A DNA stretch of 13,652 nt. It comes from JAMWZF01 sp041628615 (GTDB lineage Bacteria > Pseudomonadota > Alphaproteobacteria > Rhodobacterales > Rhodobacteraceae). The position numbers and the translations under genes are program-made. Position 1 is the first letter of the stretch; each line of letters begins with the position of its first letter. The DNA lies in contig JBFKOW010000089.1 of the NCBI GenBank assembly GCA_041628615.1, forward strand, positions 1-13,652. The letters run 5' to 3'. The notes below the pieces were generated by a model. That model searched no databases, was not told where the DNA came from, and worked only from the letters and a program-made list of their open reading frames with translations. Below, one piece after another: positions 7,138 through 13,300 of the stretch.

Positions 7138-7590
7138 TCATGCCAGCGCCTTCTGGTAGAACAGGCTGTGGACGCTCTCGGTGTAGCCGCCGAAGGGCCC
7201 GCAGGGCGTGAATCCATGCCGCTCGTAGAGCCGGTGCGCGGCGTCGAGCCCGGCCCCGGTCTCGAGCATCAGCGCCGGCAGGGCGGCCTCGCGGGCGGTG
7301 TCCTCGATGATCCGGAGCACCGCCGCGCCGATGCCCTGGCCGCGGGCCTCGGGGGCGGTGAACATCGACTTCACCTCGCCGTAGCCGTCCTGCAGCGCCA
7401 GCGCCCCGGTGCCGAGGATCCAGTCCCGCCGCCGGGCGTTGAAGAACAGGACATGCGGGGCGCAGAGCGCATCGATGTCGAGGAAATGGCAGGCCTCGGC
7501 GGGGAACAGGCTGCGCATCAGGGCGTGGCTCTGCTCCAGCAGGGCGCGGGGCTGCGGGTCCTGCGGGTTGCCGGGCTCGACAGTGATCAC
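7138..7590 (-). CDS. GNAT-family N-acetyltransferase
   Basis: A 150-residue single-domain acetyl-CoA-dependent N-acetyltransferase. The acetyl-CoA pyrophosphate-binding motif A is seen as EVKSMFTAPEARGQGIG (about residues 71-87, with the R-G-Q-G-I-G turn). LMLETG marks the following strand, and the C-terminal LYERHGFTPCGPFGGY is the usual motif B region. The start is a GTG at 7588-7590 overlapping the cobW TGA by four bases (GTGA), which implies translational coupling. No later ATG leaves the first strand and helix intact. cobN begins 22 bp after its stop. The acceptor substrate cannot be read from the sequence: small amines, amino acids or protein N-termini are all possible. A GNAT gene between cobW and cobN is not part of the known B12 pathway. 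The fold is sure; the role is unknown. Confidence 0.92.
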   Translation of the reverse strand: MITVEPGNPQDPQPRALLEQSHALMRSLFPAEACHFLDIDALCAPHVLFFNARRRDWILGTGALALQDGYGEVKSMFTAPEARGQGIGAAVLRIIEDTAREAALPALMLETGAGLDAAHRLYERHGFTPCGPFGGYTESVHSLFYQKALA

Positions 7591-8657
7591 GGCGCCAGCG
7601 CGGTCTCGATCGCCTGCCGGTCCATGCCGGCCTGACCGATGACCACGAGCCGGGTTTCCCGGCGCTCCGCCGGCCGGTCGAAATAGGTGTCGACCCGCGG
7701 GCCCACGGCCTGCACCGACAGCCGCAGCGGCTTGCCCGCGACGGCGGCGAAGCCTTTCAGGCGCAGGATGTCGTGGGCGCGGATCACCTCGGCCAGCCGG
7801 CCGGCATAGGCCGCCGGGTCGGCCACCTCGCCGAAGCTGACCACGAAACTGTCGAAGTCGTCGTGGTCGTGATGGTCGTGGTGGTGGTCGCTGTCGTGGT
7901 CACCGTCGTCCAGCCCGTCGTCGTGATGATGATGGTGATGGACCTCGTGGCGGGCGGCGATGTCGGTCTCGGCGGCCATGCCCCGGCCCAGCAGCACGTC
8001 GAGCGGCAGCGCGCCCATCGTCGCCCGGACCACCTGCACCCCGTCGCGGGCCTCGGCCTTGAGCCGGGCGGCCAGCGCGGCGGCGCCGGCCTCGCCCAGC
8101 AGGTCGGACTTGTTGACCACGATCATGTCGGCGCAGGCGATCTGGTCGTCGAACAGTTCGCTGAGCGGGGTCTCGTGGTCGAGGTTGGCGTCGGCGGCGC
8201 GCTGGGCGTCCACCGCGGCCACGTCATGGGCGAAGCGGCCCTCGTCCACCGCCTTGCCATCGACGACCGTGACCACCCCGTCCACGGTCACCCGGGTCGA
8301 GATCTCGGGCCAGTTGAACGCCCGGACCAGCGGCTGCGGCAGCGCGAGACCCGAGGTCTCGATCACGATGTGGTCGGGCGGGTCGGCCCGGCCCAGCAGC
8401 TTTTCGAGGGTCGGCACGAAATCCTCGGCCACGGTGCAGCAGATGCAGCCGTTCGACAGCTCCATCACGTCCTCGTCGCGGCAATTCTCGATGCCGCAGC
8501 CCTTGAGGATCTCGCCGTCGACGCCCAGATCGCCGAACTCGTTGATGATGAGCGCGATGCGGCGGCCGTCCGCGTTTTCGAGCATGTGGCGGATCAGCGT
8601 CGTCTTTCCGGCGCCGAGAAAGCCGGTGACGATGGTGGCGGGGATCTTGGCAGGCAT
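7587..8657 (-). CDS. cobW: Cobalamin biosynthesis P-loop GTPase CobW (cobalt metallochaperone)
   Basis: A 356-residue COG0523-family G3E GTPase, proposed to bind Co2+ in a GTP-dependent way and deliver it to CobNST. Visible motifs are Walker A GFLGAGKT at 12-19, the metal-binding GCICC signature with Cys71, Cys73 and Cys74, ETSG at 100-103 (Walker B region) and NKSD at 182-185 (guanine specificity). A His/Asp-rich tract covers residues 237-267, with runs of six and three histidines, followed by the CobW C-terminal domain. The ATG at 8657 has GGAG 6 nt upstream and places the P-loop at its usual distance from the N-terminus. The open frame further upstream lies antisense to the DUF1636 gene and is not coding. 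The stop overlaps the GTG of the GNAT gene. It differs from zinc-type COG0523 members mainly by context: cobN, cobO and cbtAB surround it. Confidence 0.96.
   Translation of the reverse strand: MPAKIPATIVTGFLGAGKTTLIRHMLENADGRRIALIINEFGDLGVDGEILKGCGIENCRDEDVMELSNGCICCTVAEDFVPTLEKLLGRADPPDHIVIETSGLALPQPLVRAFNWPEISTRVTVDGVVTVVDGKAVDEGRFAHDVAAVDAQRAADANLDHETPLSELFDDQIACADMIVVNKSDLLGEAGAAALAARLKAEARDGVQVVRATMGALPLDVLLGRGMAAETDIAARHEVHHHHHHDDGLDDGDHDSDHHHDHHDHDDFDSFVVSFGEVADPAAYAGRLAEVIRAHDILRLKGFAAVAGKPLRLSVQAVGPRVDTYFDRPAERRETRLVVIGQAGMDRQAIETALAP
7857..7949 (-). repeat. Low-complexity His/Asp codon tract inside cobW
   Basis: A run of CAC/CAT and GAC/GAT codons encodes residues 237-267 of CobW, with HHHHHH and HHHDHHDHDD clusters. 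It is part of the protein and in frame, the histidine-rich metal-binding loop found in many CobW proteins. At the DNA level it is an imperfect trinucleotide repeat and may vary in length between strains. Confidence 0.85.
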
Positions 8658-8696
8658 GGGCGGCTCCGTTAACTGGCGGGCTGCAAGGGAGGGACG
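8658..8696. promoter_or_regulatory. 39-bp divergent gap between cobW and the DUF1636 gene, with both ribosome-binding sites
   Basis: The gap holds GGAG for cobW on the minus strand (8664-8667) and AAGGGAGG for the DUF1636 gene on the plus strand (8685-8692). There is no room for two separate promoters, so at least one must lie inside the opposing gene, or cobW is read through from upstream. No riboswitch fits here. Confidence 0.6.
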
Positions 8697-8999
8697 ATGG
8701 CGGACGGGATCACCATCTGCGAAGGCTGTGCCGGCGGCGCGGACCTCGCCCGGCGGCTCGAGGCGGAGGGCGTGGCGGTGCAGCGGGCCGATTGCCTCAA
8801 CGTCTGCAAGGCGCCGGTCAGCCTGTCGGTCCGCGCCGAAGGCAAGGCGGCGTACCTGTTCGCCGGCGTCGACCCGGCCTGGACCGCCGAGATCCGCGCC
8901 TTCCTCGCGCTGTACGCGGCCGCGGAGGACGGCCTGATCGAGGACGCGCGGCCCTGCGGCGCGTTGCGGCACTGTCTGATCGGACGCATCCCGGCCTAG
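8697..8999 (+). CDS. DUF1636 family cysteine-rich putative metal-binding protein
   Basis: A 100-residue protein matching the DUF1636 family, which is annotated as metal-binding and is often found near cobalamin or cobalt genes. Cysteines lie at 8 and 11 (ICEGC), 33 and 37 (DCLNVCKAP), 87 and 93. The CxxC / Cx3C arrangement resembles thioredoxin-like [2Fe-2S] ferredoxins, so it may bind an Fe-S cluster or a metal ion. The ATG at 8697 has a strong AAGGGAGG site 4 nt upstream. It is the only clearly supported plus-strand gene inside the minus-strand cobalamin block: it diverges from cobW by 39 bp, and its TAG overlaps the cbtA stop within a CTAG palindrome (8996-8999). It therefore lies antisense to any cbtBA-cobW read-through transcript. 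Function is unknown; a cobalt or redox accessory role is inference from context. Confidence 0.85.
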   Translation: MADGITICEGCAGGADLARRLEAEGVAVQRADCLNVCKAPVSLSVRAEGKAAYLFAGVDPAWTAEIRAFLALYAAAEDGLIEDARPCGALRHCLIGRIPA

Positions 9000-9679
9000 G
9001 CCTCCCGGGTCCAGAAATACCCCGCCGCGGCGCCGAGCGCGACCCAGCTCGCCGCCGCCACCGCGAGGCTGCTGGTGGCGAAATGGGCGGCCAGTTCCGG
9101 CGGCGCGACGCCGTAGTAGGTGTCGAGATGCGGCGCCCCGACGAGGTGCGGCGCCAGCAGCAGCGCCGCCCCGGCCAGCGCCAGCCAGGCCCCGCCGAAG
9201 GCGATCAGCGCCAGCGCCGCGACTGACGCCGCCACGGTGGCGACCCACCAGAGCTGGCGCGCCGCGAGGTCCGCGCCGATCGTGCCGGGAAGTTCGGGGG
9301 GCAGTCCCGCCGCCGGGGCAAGCTGCACGGCGACAAAGCCGCACAGGCCCCACAGCGCCCCGGTGCGCACTGTCAGGCGGTGGCCCCGGGTCTCGGCGAC
9401 CGCGAAGCCGACGACCATCAGCAGCGCGAAGCCGGTATAGGTGACCAGCGTCATCGCGAGCGTGCCGACATGGCGCTGCAGGTCACCCCCGATCGGCGGC
9501 GGGCCGGCCGGGCTCTGCACGTCCAGGATGTCGTCGGCGACGAAGTGCCGGACCTCCCCGGTCTCGTAGAGTTCCCCCTCGAAGAGCAGGGGCACGACGA
9601 ACTGGAACTGGAGCAGGGCCGCGAGGACCCCTGCGGCCAGTCCAGCGAACAACGCGCTGGCAAACAGCTTTCTGATCAT
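8996..9679 (-). CDS. cbtA: CbtA, membrane subunit of predicted cobalt transporter
   Basis: A 227-residue integral membrane protein of the CbtA family, the larger component of the B12-regulated CbtAB cobalt uptake system. Hydrophobic segments appear at about 7-32, 74-96, 104-122, 143-160, 163-178 and 200-221, so five or six helices. Family-like features include the first helix followed by a Glu/His-containing loop (LFEGELYETGEVRHF), HLVGAPH before the last segments and the C-terminal YFWTREA. The start at 9679 lies 21 bp after the cbtB stop. Its ribosome-binding site is poor, as is common for a second gene in a coupled pair. Like cbtB, it should be controlled by the upstream cobalamin riboswitch. 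Transport has been inferred for the family from genomic context; the mechanism and energy source are unclear. Confidence 0.92.
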   Translation of the reverse strand: MIRKLFASALFAGLAAGVLAALLQFQFVVPLLFEGELYETGEVRHFVADDILDVQSPAGPPPIGGDLQRHVGTLAMTLVTYTGFALLMVVGFAVAETRGHRLTVRTGALWGLCGFVAVQLAPAAGLPPELPGTIGADLAARQLWWVATVAASVAALALIAFGGAWLALAGAALLLAPHLVGAPHLDTYYGVAPPELAAHFATSSLAVAAASWVALGAAAGYFWTREA

Positions 9680-9700
9680 CGGGCTGTCGGGTGCGCCGGA

Positions 9701-9871
9701 TCAGTGGCAGGGAAAGGCGATGGCGTGGCGCTGGTCGTGGGCCACGTCGTGCAGCGCCGAGGCGTGCCCGAAGCCGGCCACGAACAGCAGGCCGAGGCCA
9801 ACGGCGGCGGCGAAAACGAGGGCGAGCAGGTCCGAGCCGGACCGCGCGGTCGAAAGGGTTTGGGTCGTCAT
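9701..9871 (-). CDS. cbtB: CbtB, small His-rich subunit of predicted cobalt transporter
   Basis: A 56-residue protein with one transmembrane helix (about 14-34) and the family's histidine-rich tail: His36, His41, His45, His49 and the terminal FPCH, giving the HxxxxHDVAHDQRHAIAFPCH pattern. It is thought to bind cobalt and work with CbtA. The ATG at 9871 is preferred over an in-frame start seven codons upstream, because AAGGAG lies 7 nt before it and no site precedes the longer form. It is the first gene after the cobalamin riboswitch, with the leader ending about 50 nt upstream. Confidence 0.92.
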   Translation of the reverse strand: MTTQTLSTARSGSDLLALVFAAAVGLGLLFVAGFGHASALHDVAHDQRHAIAFPCH

Positions 9872-9884
9872 GTCAGCGCTCCTT

Positions 9885-9902
9885 CCCGTCACACCCGACG
9901 GG
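9885..9902 (-). promoter_or_regulatory. Hairpin abutting the cbtB Shine-Dalgarno (candidate riboswitch expression platform)
   Basis: In the minus-strand RNA, CCCGUC pairs perfectly with GACGGG around a 6-nt loop, and the stem ends on the base next to the AAGGAG ribosome-binding site (9879-9884) of cbtB. It lies between the riboswitch aptamer and the start codon. This suits control of translation initiation. There is no U-run, so attenuation by intrinsic termination is unlikely. The alternative pairing with the aptamer was not worked out. Confidence 0.4.
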
Positions 9903-9920
9903 GATTTGGGTTCTTCGCAT

Positions 9921-10122
9921 GGCAGGTCTCCTGGCTCGCGGGTCCTCGCGCGTCGTCCACCTTCCCGGACCGTCCCGGCGGGGCCGGACCCAGTGGCGTG
10001 TCGGACGGGCGCTCACCGCTTACAGTCGCGGGGGCGGCTGCGGAGTTCGGCGTCCTGGGTGGATCCGCCGGCACCGCATTCCCTTTTCATCCCCGGGGCG
10101 CTTTGCACCCGGTCGGGGAACC
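9921..10122 (-). ncRNA. Cobalamin riboswitch (B12 leader) controlling cbtBA
   Basis: Read on the minus strand, the segment contains the hallmark pieces of the adenosylcobalamin aptamer in order: GGTTCCCC at the 5' end, AAAAGGGAATGCGGTGCC, GCCGAACTCCGCAGCCGCCC, CCGCGACTGTAAGCGGTGAGC, CCACTGGG, CCGGGAAGGTGG, and the B12 box AGCCAGGAGACCTGCC at 9921-9936. It lies directly upstream of cbtB on the same strand. In this family, binding of adenosylcobalamin represses the downstream gene, here cobalt uptake. The 5' boundary is approximate; the 3' boundary is the end of the B12 box. Confidence 0.95.
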
Positions 10123-10131
10123 ATGCCGGAA

Positions 10132-10161
10132 TTGATGCGCCGCGCGGCCCTGCCGGGTCAA
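10132..10161 (-). promoter_or_regulatory. Candidate promoter of the riboswitch-cbtBA transcript
   Basis: On the minus strand, TTGACC (10161-10156) followed after 18 nt by CATCAA (10137-10132) gives a fair -35 and a weak -10. The predicted transcription start, about 10125, falls a few bases before the first conserved part of the riboswitch, which is the main reason to believe it. Confidence 0.4.
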
Positions 10162-10234
10162 GGTCGAAACCGACGCAGGCGCCGCCGAATGCGGCCCGCT
10201 CCGGCTGGGGGCCGCCGGCTGCTTCCCACGATCT

Positions 10235-10243
10235 TGTGGATAA
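10235..10243 (-). promoter_or_regulatory. Exact consensus DnaA-box match (TTATCCACA) upstream of smc
   Basis: The minus strand reads TTATCCACA, the consensus high-affinity DnaA box, about 100 bp before the smc start. An AT-rich 9-mer is unlikely by chance in DNA this rich in GC. It is a single copy: I found no cluster, AT-rich unwinding element or origin-linked gene, so it is not an origin. It could let DnaA influence smc or cbtBA transcription. Confidence 0.45.
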
Positions 10244-10341
10244 CTGGGGCTCCGACCCCCAGATACGGGATCGGCCGTTGACTCGCGGCGGAGCGGTCCG
10301 GAAACTGCGACCCAGCAGAATCGATCAGGCAGACCGGCCCC

Positions 10342-13300
10342 GTGCGTTTTACCCGACTTCGCCTCAACGGCTTCAAGAGCTTCGTCGACCCGACCGACCT
10401 GGTGATCTCGGACGGGCTCACCGGCGTCGTCGGCCCGAACGGCTGCGGCAAGTCCAACCTGCTCGAGGCGCTGCGCTGGGTGATGGGCGAGAACCGGCCC
10501 ACCGCGATGCGCGGCGGCGGCATGGAGGACGTGATCTTCGCCGGCACCTCGTCGCGGCCCGCCCGCAGCCATGCCGAGGTGTCGCTGCACATCGACAACT
10601 CCGAGCGCCTTGCGCCCGCCGGGTTCAACGACAGCGACCTGCTGGAAATCACCCGCCGGATCACCCGCGACATCGGCTCGGCCTACCGGGTGGGAGCGAA
10701 GGACGTGCGCGCCCGCGACGTGCAGATGCTGTTCGCCGACGCCTCGACCGGGGCGCATTCCCCGGCGCTGGTCCGGCAGGGGCAGATCTCGGAACTGATC
10801 AACGCCAAGCCGCGGAACCGGCGCAAGGTGCTGGAGGACGCCGCCGGGATCGGCGGGCTCTACCAGCGCCGGCACGAGGCCGAACTGAAGCTGAACGGGG
10901 CCGAGCAGAACCTCGCCCGGGTCGACGACGTGATCGAGCAGCTGGCCAAGCAGCTCTCGGAGCTCGCCCGGCAGGCCCGGCAGGCCGCCCGCTACCGCGA
11001 GATCGGCGCCGCGCTGCGGCAGGCCGAGGGCGTTTTGCTGTGGCGGCGCTGGCAGGAAGCCGATGCCGGGCGCGCCGCCGCCGAGGGACAGCTGACCGAG
11101 CGGACCCGTGCCGCCGGGGCCGCCGAGGCCGCCGCCCGCGCCGCCGCCGCCGCCCGCGAGGCCGCCGAGACCGCGCTGCCGCCGCTGCGCGAGGAAGAGG
11201 CGATCGCCGCCGCGGTGCTGCAGCGGCTGATCGTCGAGCGCGACACGCTGGCCGCCGAGGCCGCCCGCGCCGAGGAGGCCATCGCGGCGCTGACCGCGCG
11301 GATCGCCCAGCTCGACAAGGACGCCGAGCGCGAGTCGGCCCTGAACCACGACGCCGGCGAGACCATCGCCCGGCTGGAGGCCGAGCAGGCCGAGCTTGCC
11401 CGGCAGGGCGAGGGCCACGACGCCGCGCTGGCCGAAGCCGCCGCCGCCGCGAAGGAAGCCGCCGAGGTGCTCTCGGCCCGCGAGGGCGACCTGTCCCGGC
11501 TGACCGAGGATGTCGCCCGGCTCTCGGCCCGGCACGGTTCGGCGCACCGCCTGCTGGGCGACAGCCGGACGACGCTGGAACGGGCCGAGGCGGCGGCCCA
11601 GGCGGCCGGAACCGAGATGCAGGGCGCCAAGGCGGCGCTGGCCGAGACCGGCCGCGCGGTGGAGACCGCCGGGGCCGGGCTGACCGCGGCGCAGCAGGCC
11701 GCGGTCGAGGCCGAGGCGGCGCTGGCCCGCACCGAGGCGGAGCGCGCCGAGGCGCAGACCCGCGAGGCCGAGGCCCGGGCCCGGCTGTCGGCCGCCGAGG
11801 GCGAGGAGAAGGCGATCCGCGCCGAGGTGGCGGCGCTGGCCCGGCTGGTCGACCGCGACGCCGCCGAGGGCAGCCAGGTGATGGACCGGCTGCGGGTCGA
11901 GCCGGGCTACGAGAAGGCGCTCGGCGCGGCGCTGGCCGACGACCTGCGCGCCCCGGCGGTGGGGGCGGAGGCCGGGTCCGGCTGGGTCGAGCTGCCCGCC
12001 TACCCGCAGGCCCAGACCCTGCCCGAGGGGGTGGCGTCGCTGGCCAACCACGTCACCGTGCCGGGGGTCCTGGCGCGCCGGATCGGGCAGGTCGGGCTGG
12101 TGGACCGGGCCGACGGGCCACGGCTGCAGCCGGCGCTGCGGCCGGGCCAGCGGCTGGTCAGCGTGGAAGGCGATCTGTGGCGCTGGGACGGCTTCCGCAC
12201 CGCCGCCGAAGATGCCCCCTCGGCCGCCGCGCTGCGGCTCGAACAGCTCAACCGGCTGGTGGCGCTGAAGCACGACCTGGAGGACCTCGCGGCGACGGCG
12301 ACGGGAATGCGGCAGGCGCACGGGGCGCTGACCGCCCGGCTCGCCGACGTGACCGCCGCCGAGAAGGCCGCCCGCGAGGCGCGCCGCGCCGCCGATGCGC
12401 GGCAGGCCGAGGCATCGCGGGCGCTGAGCCGGGCCGAGGCCGACCGCAATCTCGCCGAGGGCAAGGTCGAGACCCTGGCGCTGGCCCTCAAGCGGCACCA
12501 GGACGAGGCCGGCGAGGCCCGGCTGCGGCTGCGCGAGGCCGAGGCGGCGGTGGCCGACCTGCCCGACCTCGACGCCGCCCGGCAGGGCGCCGAGGCGATC
12601 AAGCAGGCGGTCGAGGCGGCCCGGATCGCGATGATGTCGCGCCGCTCGGCCCATGACGAGCTGCGCCGCGAGGGCGAGGCCCGGTCCCGCCGCGCCGAGG
12701 CGGTGACCCGCGATCTCGGCACCTGGCGGACCCGGCTCGACAACGCCGCCGCCCGGTCGGCGGAACTGGCCCAGCGCCGCGCCGCCGCCGAGGCCGAACT
12801 GGACGAGGCCCGCGCGGTGCCCGCCGGGCTGGCCCGCCGCCGCGACGACCTCGCCGACGCGATCGACGCCGCCGAGACCCGCCGCAAGGCCGCCGCCGAC
12901 GCGCTGGCGTCCGGCGAGGGCAGGCTGCGCGAGGCCGCCGGGTCCGAGCGCGAGGCCGAGCGCGCCGCCTCCGAGGCCCGCGAGGCCCGTGCCGCCGCCG
13001 AGGCCCGCGCCGAGGCCGCCCGCGCCGCCGTCGCCGCCGCCGCCGGGCGCATCGCCGAGACGATGGAGATGACGCCCGCCGCGCTTCTCGACAGTCTCGA
13101 CGCCGATCCCGACGCGATGGCCGGGGCCGAGCAGGTCGAGGCCGAGGTGAACCGGCTCAAGCGGCAGCGCGACGCGCTGGGCGCGGTGAACCTGCGCGCC
13201 GAGGAGGATGCCCGCGAGGTGCAGGCCGAGCACGACACGCTGGTGACCGAGAAGGCCGACCTGGAGGCGGCGATCCGCACCCTGCGCAGCGGCATCGCCA

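Larger units (their letters stand above)
10123..10341. other. Non-coding spacer between the riboswitch and smc
   Basis: This stretch holds the divergent control region of cbtBA and smc. Beyond the candidate cbtBA promoter and the DnaA-box match, I see only TTGACT (10278-10283) as a possible smc -35, with a poor GAAACT 17 nt later. No small gene with a ribosome-binding site was found. Together with the riboswitch it makes up the only gene-free stretch above 300 bases (9872-10341). Confidence 0.6.

Noticed and set aside
7116..7217. 34-residue N-terminal extension of CobN
   Set aside because: It overlaps the GNAT gene, and family members start at the MHLL sequence encoded from 7115.
8658..9353. 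N-terminal extension of CobW by over 200 residues
   Set aside because: It is antisense to DUF1636 and cbtA-frame sequence. The ATG at 8657 has a good ribosome-binding site and a normal distance to the P-loop.
10278..10306. smc promoter TTGACT-17-GAAACT
   Set aside because: The -10 matches only half of the consensus and nothing else supports it, so it was not listed as a feature of its own.
10123..10341. Possible replication origin because of the DnaA box
   Set aside because: There is only one box, no AT-rich unwinding region and no origin-associated genes such as dnaA, dnaN, parAB or repABC.
9720..12656. A 978-codon plus-strand frame crossing cbtB, the riboswitch and the smc start
   Set aside because: It runs antisense through the riboswitch and out of frame with smc, and its product is Arg/Gly/Pro-rich shadow sequence.
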